Source of the DNA: JAFGUF01 sp040883315
GTDB taxonomy: Bacteria > Bacillota > Clostridia > Christensenellales > UMGS416
Direction: 5' to 3'
NCBI GenBank assembly: GCA_040883315.1
Contig: JBFLKU010000016.1
Coordinates: 62,001-126,000, forward strand
Length of the DNA stretch: 64,000 bases
Of this stretch, positions 17,339 through 25,779 are shown piece by piece. The position numbers and the translations under genes are program-made. The notes beneath the pieces are model-generated. The model did not search any database and was not told where the DNA came from. It saw only the letters and a list, made by a program, of their open reading frames with translations. Numbering within the stretch: the stretch's first letter is position 1; each line of letters starts with the position of its first letter.

Positions 17339-17433
17339 TTGATGTGCTCCCTTCATTTATATCAATTATTATTTGTTACATATTATTGCACTTCGCAATA
17401 GAATCTACAAAACAAAAACTTGGAAATTTAATA

Positions 17434-17452
17434 GTCAGCAGCTTTTGCTGAC
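17434..17452 (-). other. hairpin in the pnp leader
   Basis: GTCAGCA (17434-17440) and TGCTGAC (17446-17452) form a 7-bp stem about 95 bases upstream of the pnp start. It lacks a T-run. In other bacteria pnp leaders carry stem-loops used in autoregulation; whether this one does is inference. Confidence 0.5.
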
Positions 17453-17504
17453 TGGGGTAATATTCAGTATATATACCCTGCATAATCCAATGAATAAACA
17501 ATGA

Positions 17505-17520
17505 AGCGGGTACTAGCCCG
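17505..17520 (-). terminator. possible weak terminator or attenuator between rpsO and pnp
   Basis: GCGGG and CCCGC pair around a six-base loop just after the rpsO stop. On the minus strand the following bases are TTCATTGTTTATTC, only loosely T-rich, so termination may be partial and allow read-through into pnp. Confidence 0.5.
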
Positions 17521-17536
17521 CCTCACATTAAAGTCA

Positions 17537-17800
17537 TTATTTTCTTAGATTTAATCTTGCAATCAGACTACGATAGCGTTCAATATCCTTTTTCTTCAGA
17601 TATTCTTGCAGTCCGCGTCTGTGACCAACCATCTTCAAAAGACCTCGTCTTGAGTGGTGATCTTTTTTATGAGTTTGTAAATGCTCATTCAAGTGATTAA
17701 TTCTGTAGGTTAAAAGTGCAATTTGCACCTCTGGAGAACCAGTGTCTCCTTCGTGAGTTTTGTACTCATCAATAATGCTTTGTTTTGTTTTTGCGTCCAT
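17537..17800 (-). CDS. rpsO: 30S ribosomal protein S15
   Basis: An 87-residue primary 16S rRNA-binding protein that binds the central domain early in 30S assembly. The sequence is canonical: DEYKTHEGDTGSPEVQIALLTYRINHLNEHLQTHKKDHHSRRGLLKMVGHRR, ending in RYRSLIARLNLRK. Length is exactly as expected. GGAGGTGCCGTA ahead of the ATG supports the start. It heads the rpsO-pnp pair. A promoter is visible about 97 bases upstream, which leaves an untranslated leader of about 90 bases. In several bacteria S15 represses its own translation through such a leader. Confidence 0.98.
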   Translation of the reverse strand: MDAKTKQSIIDEYKTHEGDTGSPEVQIALLTYRINHLNEHLQTHKKDHHSRRGLLKMVGHRRGLQEYLKKKDIERYRSLIARLNLRK

Positions 17801-17890
17801 TACGGCACCTCCATGTAAAATCGCCCATAGCTAAGATAGTCGTCGGTGAGTCGAAAAACTGAGCTAAGGTTAAGTGTATGGTTACATACA
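17801..17890 (-). promoter_or_regulatory. rpsO leader, possible S15 autoregulatory region
   Basis: About 90 bases of leader, judged from the upstream promoter, richer in G+C than the surrounding intergenic DNA and with two direct copies of AGCTAAG. I could not draw a convincing conserved S15-binding fold by eye. Confidence 0.3.
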
Positions 17891-17896
17891 ACGTGT

Positions 17897-17925
17897 ATCA
17901 TACCATATTGGCAAAATAAAGTAAA
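17897..17925 (-). promoter_or_regulatory. candidate sigma-A promoter of rpsO
   Basis: Minus-strand TTTACT (17920-17925) and TATGAT (17897-17902) with a 17-base spacer, in the gap between the antitoxin-like gene and rpsO. Confidence 0.55.
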
Positions 17926-17941
17926 TAGGTAAATGGCTTAA

Positions 17942-18193
17942 TTATTTATCTCCTACCACCAGTTCATTGAATGCGGCAAGGCTATCTTCCAGTATTCTTC
18001 CGTTCAAACTGCTAATGTTGTCATTTGCCACAGAGTCAATCCTCTTATAATCTTCAATATCAATCAAAATGTACTTAGGTTTATTATTTTTAAGGATAAT
18101 AACACTGCCTATTTCGTCCACTTGCCTAGCTACCTTAGAGAAATTTTGGTTGGCCTCAGTAATTGACACTAAATTTTCGATATTAATTTGCAT
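17942..18193 (-). CDS. Phd/YefM family antitoxin-like protein, unpaired
   Basis: An 83-residue protein with the Phd/YefM fold: an N-terminal DNA-binding part (VSITEANQNFSKVARQVDEIGSVIILKNNKPKYILIDIEDYKR) and a short, likely disordered tail. Antitoxins of this family repress their operon and neutralise a RelE-, Doc- or YoeB-type toxin. AGGAGG five bases before the ATG supports the start. No toxin-sized frame follows: the next gene on this strand is rpsO, and the next upstream is a divergent HNH protein. It is therefore either an orphan antitoxin, a stand-alone regulator, or paired with a toxin elsewhere. Family assignment is firm; function is not. Confidence 0.8.
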   Translation of the reverse strand: MQINIENLVSITEANQNFSKVARQVDEIGSVIILKNNKPKYILIDIEDYKRIDSVANDNISSLNGRILEDSLAAFNELVVGDK

Positions 18194-18320
18194 AGTTACC
18201 TCCTAATACCACCTAGTTTATGTCCTATAATTTATAATATAATTATATAATAAATTATAGGTTAAATCAATCCTTTTTTTTGGATTTTTTATGCATTTTT
18301 ATAGTTTGTTTATTTTGATA

Positions 18321-18348
18321 TTGTATTTATATTTTTTAATGATATACT
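18321..18348 (+). promoter_or_regulatory. candidate promoter of the HNH gene
   Basis: TTGTAT (18321-18326) and TATACT (18343-18348) with a 16-base spacer, 38 bases before the HNH-gene start. Confidence 0.4.
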
Positions 18349-18386
18349 ATATCTACATTATCAAAAGCAAATAAAAGAGGACAAAA

Positions 18387-19304
18387 ATGAGGATTTTTAT
18401 ATTATTTCAGGATAAAACATTTGTACACGAAAGAATAGGCGGCTACATTTGGGCACCTGAAAAATATTATAGCGATATAGGCAAGTATAATTTCGAAAAT
18501 ATTAAAAGAATGAATAAAGGTGATGTGGTATATAGTATATTAGATGATAAAATCGTATCAGTTAGTATAGTGACATCACAGCCGGAGAGAAAGAAAAAAC
18601 CCATAGATTTAGATATACCTGCTGCAGGAATGGGCTGGTATGTTTCAGTTAATTATTCACTGCTTAAAAGAGAAATACTACTTAGTATAGCCCACAAAAA
18701 GGAAATATCCAGTCTTAGTGTGGAAAGAGAAGTCCCCTACGACGAGGACGGCAATCAAATGGAAGGGCTGCTTTTTGAAATACCATATGAGGCACATAAG
18801 TATATTATGAACCTTGTCTCCACATATAATTTCACTAACAAATTCGACCTTCCGGAGCTCAAAAACGAAGATGTCGTATTAATTCATCAATTAGAGCATA
18901 TGGTAGAAAAATACGACAGCAAAGAACAAAAAGCTCTTGTTATAAGGATGGGTATACTAGAGACAATTTTAAAGCAAAGGCTTATGAGGCACACAAAAAA
19001 GTGTGCAGTCTGCGACATCGACTACTCGGAGTTCCTTTCAGCTGTGTACTGCAAGCCTTGGGACGATTCATCCACCTCTGAGAGGCTGGATCTAAACAAT
19101 CTGCTTCTGCTGTGCCCTCTTCACAGAGAATTATTTGAAAAGGGTTTTATAACATTCAACGATAAGGGTATGATTAAAATATCTGAACAGATGAAATTCG
19201 AAAACTTCAAATCTCTTTCCATAAACTTATTTACATCTATCAATTTAACAGATGCACAGATAAAATACATGGAGTGGCATAATAAAAACGTATTCAAAAA
19301 GTAG
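18387..19304 (+). CDS. EVE-like/HNH endonuclease family protein with altered HNH motif
   Basis: A 305-residue protein. Residues 1 to about 95 (FILFQDKTFVHERIGGYIWA, MNKGDVVYSI, AAGMGWYVSVNY) resemble the N-terminal PUA/EVE-like domain of a family of HNH endonucleases often found in defence contexts. The C-terminal part (about 203-265) is HNH_2-like: CAVCDIDYSEFLSAV, then CKPWDDSSTSERLDLNNLLLLC and LHRELFEKGFITF. In the family the first catalytic residue is a His (AxHxKPW); here the position is Tyr221 (AVYCKPW), while Asn237/238 and His246 are kept. Two CxxC-spaced cysteines (206, 209) remain. It may be inactive or use a variant active site. Base composition resembles its neighbours. AGAGG upstream supports the start. 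Confidence 0.7.
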   Translation: MRIFILFQDKTFVHERIGGYIWAPEKYYSDIGKYNFENIKRMNKGDVVYSILDDKIVSVSIVTSQPERKKKPIDLDIPAAGMGWYVSVNYSLLKREILLSIAHKKEISSLSVEREVPYDEDGNQMEGLLFEIPYEAHKYIMNLVSTYNFTNKFDLPELKNEDVVLIHQLEHMVEKYDSKEQKALVIRMGILETILKQRLMRHTKKCAVCDIDYSEFLSAVYCKPWDDSSTSERLDLNNLLLLCPLHRELFEKGFITFNDKGMIKISEQMKFENFKSLSINLFTSINLTDAQIKYMEWHNKNVFKK

Positions 19305-19330
19305 ATTAATATATATTACATTGCAAGGCA

Positions 19331-19363
19331 AAAGACATAATCTTAAAGTTATGTCTTTTATTT
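19331..19363 (+). terminator. intrinsic terminator after the HNH gene
   Basis: AAAGACATAA (19331-19340) and TTATGTCTTT (19349-19358) with an 8-base loop, followed by TATTTTG. Confidence 0.75.
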
Positions 19364-19441
19364 TGTTTGCTTTGTTGATAATTGGAATATATAAGGGTAT
19401 AATATTTATCGTGACAAACAAAAAAGAAACAAGGTGATAAA

Positions 19442-19837
19442 ATGGAAAATAAATGTTGGTTCTGCGGAGAAAATGACGCAGCAGAAAATACGGGATATGA
19501 AGTAAGGCTGAAAAAGCATGACGATAAAAAAGACGTTATAAAGGTGAAAATACCTATATGTACAGAATGTGCAAAAACCCAGAAAAAAGGTGATCTGTTT
19601 TCAACTTTCATGTATTTAATAGTTTTAGCTTTGGCAGCTGTAGCAATTTTAGTATTCAAAATAGAATGGTTTTACGTTGGTTTAGTATATATATTGTTAA
19701 CACGTGCTCTTTCTAGCTTTTCTGTACAAATCAGAAACAAACTATCAGAGCCTAATAAATCCGTATGTGTAGTTTCGGAAAACCCTGACGTGCTGGCCAA
19801 ACTAGAAGAAGGATATGTAGAAACAAGAAGATTTTAG
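19442..19837 (+). CDS. small zinc-ribbon membrane protein, function unknown
   Basis: A 131-residue protein not assigned to a named family. It has an N-terminal four-cysteine cluster (Cys5/Cys8 in CWFC and Cys40/Cys43 in CTEC), a likely zinc ribbon. Two hydrophobic helices follow (about 55-72 and 76-90), and then a charged C-terminal tail of about 35 residues. This suggests a cytosolic metal-binding head on a membrane hairpin. AAGGTG precedes the ATG. The stop is 12 bases before mutS2, with which it is very likely co-transcribed. No role in DNA metabolism can be inferred from sequence. Confidence 0.65.
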   Translation: MENKCWFCGENDAAENTGYEVRLKKHDDKKDVIKVKIPICTECAKTQKKGDLFSTFMYLIVLALAAVAILVFKIEWFYVGLVYILLTRALSSFSVQIRNKLSEPNKSVCVVSENPDVLAKLEEGYVETRRF

Positions 19838-19849
19838 GTTAAGGGGAAA

Positions 19850-22198
19850 ATGGATAATAAATCATTAACAAAATTAGAATTAAATAAAATAATTGATATG
19901 GTGGCACAAAAGTGTGTATCGCAGTCCGGCAAAGATATAGCACAAAAAATGACACCAATGATAGAACGCTTAGAAATAAATACAGCATTGGATGAGGTTG
20001 ACGAAGCTTTAAAATATCTGGACAACGTCAATGTGAGCCCTATTAGGCGATTTGACGAGATATCCAGCAATGTAGGCAGAGCAAAAATAGGTGCCTGTCT
20101 TCATGGCGGTCAGCTTCTCTCTGTTGCTGCATTTATGGGTGTTTCCAGAGAAACTAGAAGCTCCATATCAGACAGCGAGCTAGATATACCTATCCTGCAA
20201 GGCTATAGCAGCCTTTTAGAAACTGATAGGTTTATAGAAAACCGCATCAAGAGCTGTATACTCTCAGAAGAAGAAGTGGCAGATGACGCTTCGGAAGAAT
20301 TATATCAAATAAGAAAAAACATAAGAAGGAAACAAAGCCAAATCCGCGAAAAGATGGACAGTATGCTCCGTTCTTCATCCAGCTATTTGCAGGAAAGTAT
20401 CATCACAATGCGCTCTGGAAGATACGTGCTGCCTGTGAAGGCAGAATACAAAGCAAACGTAAAAGGCATAGTGCACGATGTGTCATCATCCGGCTCCACA
20501 GTATTTATAGAGCCTATGTCCGTTGTAGAGCTGAACAACAGCATAAGAAGCCTAGAGCAGGAAGAACAGCAGGAGATTCAAAAGATTCTCCAATACCTTT
20601 CTTCATTGATAATGGACAAAGCAGATAGCATACTGCAAAGTTTCAGCACCCTGAGCAAGCTAGACTGGATATTTGCAAAGGCAAAGCTGGCACAGGAGCA
20701 GGAAGCAATACGCCCTGAAATAAACGACGAAAGATATATAAATATAATTAAAGGCCGTCATCCGCTAATAGATGCCAAATCCGTAGTTCCAATCAGCATA
20801 TGGTGCGGAAAGGATTTCGACTGTCTAATAGTGACAGGACCAAACACCGGAGGAAAAACAGTGTCTCTGAAAACCTGCGGCTTATTCGTGCTGATGGCAC
20901 AATCCGGCATGCTTATCCCTGCCAACGCAGGCACAACACTGCCGATATTTAAAAATGTTTATGCAGATATAGGAGACGAGCAGTCAATCGAACAGAGCTT
21001 ATCTACTTTCTCTTCACATATGAAAAACATTGTGCACATCACACAGGATGCGGACAATGAATCACTAGTTTTACTAGACGAACTAGGTGCAGGAACAGAC
21101 CCTACTGAGGGTGCTGCCCTTGCTATCAGCATATTAGAGGATTTGATTGCCGTTGGTGCTGTGGTGCTTGCCACCACCCACTATAGCGAGCTGAAGGCAT
21201 TCGCTCTGACAAAAGATAGAGTAGAAAATGCTGCAATGGAATTCGACATAAAAACTCTTTCACCTACATATAGAATGGGCATAGGAATACCCGGTAAATC
21301 TAATGCTTTTGAGATATCAAGGCGACTAGGCCTGAATGAAGATATAATTAAAAAGGCAAGAACTCATATAGATGATGAAGGGATAAAGTTCGAAGACATT
21401 ATCCAGTCTGCAGAAAGAAATCGCTTAACTTCATTAAAGCTGAGAAAAGAAGCTGAGGAAATGCATGAGGATGCCAAAAAACTAAGAGACAGGCATCAGG
21501 AAGAATGGGATAAAATATACAGCGAACAACAAAAAGAGATTCATAAAGCCAAAGAAGAAGCAAACAGAATATTATCAGAGGCGAAAGAAAAATCTGATGA
21601 AGTGATAAAAAGACTCAAGCAATTGGAAAGCGGCAATTTTTCGAATCTAGATAGAGAGCGTCAGGAAATAGCAGATGCTCTAAAGGGAGCACAGCAGGAT
21701 TTTGAATACATTGAAAGAACTAAGATCAAAAAACCAAAAGCAAAGCCAGAGCAACTAAAGCCTGGACAAAGTGTGAAATTAATAGATTCTAATACTGACG
21801 CAACAGTTTTGAAATCACCTGATTCCAAAGGCAGAGTGCAGGTGCAGGCAGGCATAATGAAGCTGATGACCACTATCGACAATCTTGAATTAGCAACATC
21901 TAAGAAGCAAAAGACCACTGTAATCACATCTGGAAGAGGGCTAAATACCAAAACAGCAGCTCTAGAGCTGGATATCAGAGGCTGCAGTGCAGAAGAGGGA
22001 ATTATGCAGCTAGATTTATATCTGGACAATGCTTTCTCTTCTCACCTCCCTTCTGTTCAGATAATCCATGGAAAAGGGACGGGCGTGCTGCGCAGCGCTG
22101 TGCATAGGCATCTGAAAAGCCACCCCCATGTGAAAAGCTTCCGCCTTGGCAAATACGGCGAAGGCGAAGACGGAGTAACTGTGGTCACTATCCACTAG
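19850..22198 (+). CDS. mutS2: endonuclease/ATPase MutS2
   Basis: A 782-residue MutS2, a MutS relative that lacks the mismatch-recognition domain and carries a C-terminal nuclease. It is linked to suppression of recombination or rescue of collided ribosomes in other Firmicutes. Seen are the N-terminal core, Walker A GPNTGGKT (330-337), Walker B LLDELGAGTDPTEG, and the MutS signature TTHYSELKAFA. A long charged coiled coil (about 515-640) follows. The Smr domain at the end contains LDIRG and HGKGTGVLRSAVHRHL. All expected parts are intact and the length is normal. It is the second gene of a pair with the small zinc-ribbon membrane protein. Confidence 0.95.
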   Translation: MDNKSLTKLELNKIIDMVAQKCVSQSGKDIAQKMTPMIERLEINTALDEVDEALKYLDNVNVSPIRRFDEISSNVGRAKIGACLHGGQLLSVAAFMGVSRETRSSISDSELDIPILQGYSSLLETDRFIENRIKSCILSEEEVADDASEELYQIRKNIRRKQSQIREKMDSMLRSSSSYLQESIITMRSGRYVLPVKAEYKANVKGIVHDVSSSGSTVFIEPMSVVELNNSIRSLEQEEQQEIQKILQYLSSLIMDKADSILQSFSTLSKLDWIFAKAKLAQEQEAIRPEINDERYINIIKGRHPLIDAKSVVPISIWCGKDFDCLIVTGPNTGGKTVSLKTCGLFVLMAQSGMLIPANAGTTLPIFKNVYADIGDEQSIEQSLSTFSSHMKNIVHITQDADNESLVLLDELGAGTDPTEGAALAISILEDLIAVGAVVLATTHYSELKAFALTKDRVENAAMEFDIKTLSPTYRMGIGIPGKSNAFEISRRLGLNEDIIKKARTHIDDEGIKFEDIIQSAERNRLTSLKLRKEAEEMHEDAKKLRDRHQEEWDKIYSEQQKEIHKAKEEANRILSEAKEKSDEVIKRLKQLESGNFSNLDRERQEIADALKGAQQDFEYIERTKIKKPKAKPEQLKPGQSVKLIDSNTDATVLKSPDSKGRVQVQAGIMKLMTTIDNLELATSKKQKTTVITSGRGLNTKTAALELDIRGCSAEEGIMQLDLYLDNAFSSHLPSVQIIHGKGTGVLRSAVHRHLKSHPHVKSFRLGKYGEGEDGVTVVTIH

Positions 22199-22202
22199 CA
22201 TA

Positions 22203-22236
22203 AAAATACCATATATTATTTAATTATGTATTTTTT
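22203..22236 (+). terminator. probable terminator after mutS2
   Basis: AAAATACCATA (22203-22213) pairs, with one bulged C, with TATGTATTTT (22225-22234) and continues into T residues. It is AT-only and therefore weak. Confidence 0.45.
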
Positions 22237-22344
22237 ATCGAAATAAGATGCTTTGTTCACAATAACGTAACAATTTTGTGTTTCAATTAACATAATAATT
22301 GTTTATTTTATACAAATAAATATATAATAACGGAGGCAAGATAA

Positions 22345-23034
22345 ATGAATGAAAATGTAAACATTTTGGTCGTTGATGATGATGTAAATATAGGTCATCT
22401 AATAAAGCTTTATCTGGAAAAAGAAGGCTTTTCTGTTTCTATTGCATTAAGGGGAGACGAAGCGGTACAAACATTCAAAAACGGCAGCTTTAACCTAATG
22501 ATTCTCGATATCATGCTTCCTGGAATGGACGGCTGGGATGTTTGCAGAGAGATACGAAAGATAAGCGATGTTCCGATAATAATGCTGACAGCCAAAGGCG
22601 AAACCTTTGACAAAGTGCTTGGATTGGAACTAGGTGCAGATGACTACATGGTAAAGCCTTTCGACCCCAAAGAGCTGGTGGCTAGAATAAAGGCTATGAG
22701 AAGGCGTGCTGTTCCTAAATCCCAAGGCGGAAATGTGCTGGAATTTGATAATTTAGTCATTAATATGAATACATACTCAATAGAATACTTTGGTCAGCCA
22801 ATGGAGCTGCCTCCCAAGGAAATGGAGCTTCTATACTTTTTAGCAAACCATAAAAATAATGTTTTCACAAGAGAACAGCTTTTGGAGCAAGTATGGGATT
22901 TTGACTACTTTGGCGACTCAAGAACTGTTGATGTTCATATTAAAAGATTAAGAGAAAAGTTCCCTGCAACAGCGGAAGTTTCTTGGAAAATTAAAACAGT
23001 ATGGGGCGTTGGATATAAATTCGAGGTAAAATAA
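22345..23034 (+). CDS. OmpR-family response regulator
   Basis: A 229-residue two-component regulator. The receiver domain has the acidic pair DDD (11-13), phospho-acceptor Asp55 in ILDIMLPGMDGWD, the conserved Thr in MLTAKGE and the Lys in MVKPFDPKEL. The C-terminal winged helix (about 130-229) carries the usual TREQLLEQVWDFDYFGDSRTVDVHIKRLREK. CGGAGG precedes the start. Its stop overlaps the start of the sensor kinase by one base. The third gene of the unit is an HtrA-type protease, as in secretion- or envelope-stress systems, so misfolded exported protein is a plausible input (inference). Confidence 0.95.
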   Translation: MNENVNILVVDDDVNIGHLIKLYLEKEGFSVSIALRGDEAVQTFKNGSFNLMILDIMLPGMDGWDVCREIRKISDVPIIMLTAKGETFDKVLGLELGADDYMVKPFDPKELVARIKAMRRRAVPKSQGGNVLEFDNLVINMNTYSIEYFGQPMELPPKEMELLYFLANHKNNVFTREQLLEQVWDFDYFGDSRTVDVHIKRLREKFPATAEVSWKIKTVWGVGYKFEVK

Positions 23035-24446
23035 TGTTCCGTTCTATATATGCCAGAATGCTAATTACTTATATTATGATTGCAGTTTTCACATTACTTT
23101 TGCAGTCAGTTATTTTGGTTCGGCTATATAAAAACTCATATTTTGAAGCAACCTCGCAAAGCACCATATATCAGGCTGAGCAGGTTGCCAGAATTTTGTC
23201 GTCCCCAGATAGCGGCGAAACCCGCAGTATTTCATCATTGCTGCACACATTGGAGCTATACGAAACAGACTCTATCCATTTGTGGCTGGTGGACAAAAAC
23301 GGCGTGGTTCTGCAGGCTGTAAACAGCAAAGATGTATTTCTTACAGAAAAAGATTTAGCTGAATCTTATCAGCAGGTTTTCAATGGCGACAATGTAATAA
23401 TTGAAAACAAAAACGTAAGATATTTATCAGGAATAAATATAACAGCAGCAGTGCCAGTGATTGAAAACGGTGATATAAAATATGCTATTTATCTGAATGA
23501 ACAAATCGATGCCGCACAAGGTCTTGACTATATGTTCAACAGACACTTAGCTATTTCTACAATAATAACAGTTTTAGTTAGTTCATTGCTTGTTTTAATC
23601 TCTTCAAGACATATCACTTTGCCTATTCAGCAGCTAAACAAAATGTGTATCGACATAAGCAACGGTAATTTTGATACGCAAATATTGACAAGCGGACAGG
23701 ACGAAATAGAACAGCTAGCCACATCATTCAATTCAATGGCGAAAAACCTGAAAAGACACGAAAATCTTCGTTCGTCATTTGTTGCGAATGTATCGCATGA
23801 GCTTCGCTCCCCTATCACGTCTATTCACGGCTTTGCAAAGGGAATGCTGGATGGCACAATAGAGGAAAAAGACAGAGCCAAGTATACTCAGGTTATTGTG
23901 GATGAGAGCATGAGACTTAAAAAACTGATTAATGAGCTATTGGATTTGTCTCAAATCGAATCGGGCGAATTCCCTCTTCATCTCACTAAGTTCGATATAA
24001 ATGAGCACATTCGCAGAGTGGTAATTCGATATATCGACAGAATGGAGGAGAAAGGTGTTAATCCAAATATCTCTCTTTCAGACGAACACTGCATGGTATT
24101 TGCAGATATCGACAGAATAGATCAGGTATTAGTCAATCTAATAGACAATGCATTAAAATTCACTCCTGAAAACGGCACTATCAGCGTATGGACTAGCATT
24201 GATGAAGAAAAGGTATTGGTAGGTGTCAGCGACACAGGCTGTGGAATACCAAAAGAAGACTTAGACAATATATTTGAAAGATTTTATAAATCAGATAAAT
24301 CCCATACCAATAAGGTAGGAACTGGTTTAGGTCTATCAATTGTTAAGAAAATAATCGACCAGCACGGCGAAACTATTTTGGTGCGATCATCACCAAACAG
24401 CGGAACCCAGTTTATATTTACATTAACTAGTGCACAAATAGAATAA
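23034..24446 (+). CDS. sensor histidine kinase (HAMP, HisKA, HATPase)
   Basis: A 470-residue membrane kinase. Transmembrane helix 1 is at about 9-29, followed by an extracytoplasmic domain of about 130 residues. Transmembrane helix 2 is at about 170-190, followed by a HAMP linker (ITLPIQQLNKMCIDISNGNF). The phospho-accepting His lies in FVANVSHELRSPITSI. ATP-binding boxes are seen: N-box LVNLIDNALKFTP, G1 DTGCGIP, F-box ERFYKSD and G2 GTGLGLSIVKK. It is translationally coupled to the response regulator (TAATG overlap) and followed after 31 bases by the HtrA gene. Overall form matches envelope-stress sensors, but the ligand is unknown. Confidence 0.95.
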   Translation: MFRSIYARMLITYIMIAVFTLLLQSVILVRLYKNSYFEATSQSTIYQAEQVARILSSPDSGETRSISSLLHTLELYETDSIHLWLVDKNGVVLQAVNSKDVFLTEKDLAESYQQVFNGDNVIIENKNVRYLSGINITAAVPVIENGDIKYAIYLNEQIDAAQGLDYMFNRHLAISTIITVLVSSLLVLISSRHITLPIQQLNKMCIDISNGNFDTQILTSGQDEIEQLATSFNSMAKNLKRHENLRSSFVANVSHELRSPITSIHGFAKGMLDGTIEEKDRAKYTQVIVDESMRLKKLINELLDLSQIESGEFPLHLTKFDINEHIRRVVIRYIDRMEEKGVNPNISLSDEHCMVFADIDRIDQVLVNLIDNALKFTPENGTISVWTSIDEEKVLVGVSDTGCGIPKEDLDNIFERFYKSDKSHTNKVGTGLGLSIVKKIIDQHGETILVRSSPNSGTQFIFTLTSAQIE

Positions 24447-24477
24447 CATGAAACAAAAAATATAATGAGGTGAAATT

Positions 24478-25713
24478 ATGGAAAATTTTGAATATGAATA
24501 TCATGAAGAGCCTAAAAAAGGCGGCGGCGGAAAAATTGCGCTTTTTATAATAGTTCTGATTCTTATAATTGGAGCTTTTGTAGGAGGAGTTTTTTCAAGA
24601 GACTATATAAACATACTTCCGGATAGAAGCACAAAGATGGAAGAAACAGACAAAGCTGCAGAGGATGCAACCCCTGACCCAACAGCTACACCGGATACAC
24701 AGGCAACTGCAGAACCAACACCAACAACAGAAACTAATATTGCAGTGCCGTATTCCAGTATTCCTGATATTGTTGATCAAGTAACAGACGGAGTTGTTAG
24801 CATAACCAGCTACTTCCCTTCAGATTCTATCAACATCGACGAATGGGAGCCTGTTTCATATGGTACAGGCGTGATAATATCCAGCGACGGATATATAGTT
24901 ACAAATAACCATGTAATCGCAAATGCAGGTGAAATAACTGTTACATTGGCAAATGGCGAAAAAGTATCTGCTGAGATTATCGGAAAAGACCGTTATGTAG
25001 ACTTAGCAGTTATTAAAATAGAAAAAGAAGGATTATATACTATACCTTTTGGGGATTCATCAAAAATCAGAGTCGGCGAGCAGGTAATAGCAATAGGCTC
25101 ACCACTTGGCGATGAGCTAACCGGCACAGTAACATCCGGAATTATATCGGCTGTAGACCGCGAATTGCTAGTAGATGGCATACCGTTTACTCTTTTGCAG
25201 ACAGATGCAGCTATCAACCCTGGAAACAGCGGCGGACCATTGGTGAATATGCAGGGTGAGCTTATCGGCATAAATACCCTGAAAAGCGTATTTGCAGGAT
25301 ACAATGAATTCGGCTCAGCAATCGCAGCAGAAGGCATTAGCTATTCTATCCCTTCAAACAGCGTGGAAAAATCCATCGCAGATATATTGGAATTCGGTGA
25401 AATTGTACGTCCATTCATAGGAGTATCAGGAGGAGACGCAGCAAACATCCAAGTACTAGAATACGATCTGCCGGACGGCTTCTATATAGCTGAAACAGTG
25501 GAAGGCGGCCCAGCAGCCACAGCAGGAGTATTGGCTGGCGACGTAATAATAAAAATAGAGGACACTGATATAAAAGGATTTACAGACCTATATACGGTTC
25601 TTAATTCCCACAAAATCGGTGATACACTGAAAATAGTGGTTTACAGACCGGAAACCGATGAAGAACTTGAGCTAGAAGTCACCTTGGCTTCCAATCAGGA
25701 CTTCAACGACTAA
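24478..25713 (+). CDS. HtrA/DegP-type serine protease with PDZ domain
   Basis: A 411-residue membrane-anchored quality-control protease. It has a charged cytosolic start with a GGGG run, one transmembrane helix (about 19-40), and a low-complexity Thr/Pro/Asp spacer (about 60-88). The trypsin-like domain has a complete triad: His145 in TNNHVI, Asp175 in YVDLAVIKI, Ser251 in NPGNSGGPL. A single PDZ domain follows (about 305-405, FIGVSGGDA to EELELEVTL). GAGG precedes the ATG. Its place directly after a response regulator and sensor kinase suggests it is both part and target of an envelope-stress response. A strong terminator ends the operon. Confidence 0.94.
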   Translation: MENFEYEYHEEPKKGGGGKIALFIIVLILIIGAFVGGVFSRDYINILPDRSTKMEETDKAAEDATPDPTATPDTQATAEPTPTTETNIAVPYSSIPDIVDQVTDGVVSITSYFPSDSINIDEWEPVSYGTGVIISSDGYIVTNNHVIANAGEITVTLANGEKVSAEIIGKDRYVDLAVIKIEKEGLYTIPFGDSSKIRVGEQVIAIGSPLGDELTGTVTSGIISAVDRELLVDGIPFTLLQTDAAINPGNSGGPLVNMQGELIGINTLKSVFAGYNEFGSAIAAEGISYSIPSNSVEKSIADILEFGEIVRPFIGVSGGDAANIQVLEYDLPDGFYIAETVEGGPAATAGVLAGDVIIKIEDTDIKGFTDLYTVLNSHKIGDTLKIVVYRPETDEELELEVTLASNQDFND

Positions 25714-25729
25714 AAACATTTTAAAGCTA

Positions 25730-25758
25730 AAAGAGACTGATTACTCAGTCTCTTTTTT
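25730..25758. terminator. bidirectional terminator between the htrA-type gene and hpt
   Basis: AAAGAGACTGA (25730-25740), loop TTAC, TCAGTCTCTTT (25745-25755), with Ts after it on the plus strand and As before it that act as Ts for the opposite strand. Confidence 0.88.
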
Positions 25759-25779
25759 ATTTTTAAAATAAAATTAAAT

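Noticed and set aside
17942..19304. Phd/YefM gene plus HNH gene as a toxin-antitoxin or defence pair
   Set aside because: The genes are divergent, each has its own upstream signals, and HNH/EVE-like proteins are not known partners of Phd antitoxins.
22305..22328. TTGTTT/TATAAT pair ahead of the OmpR-type regulator gene
   Set aside because: The spacer is 18 and the predicted start of transcription would fall in or after the ribosome site, so it cannot serve this gene well.
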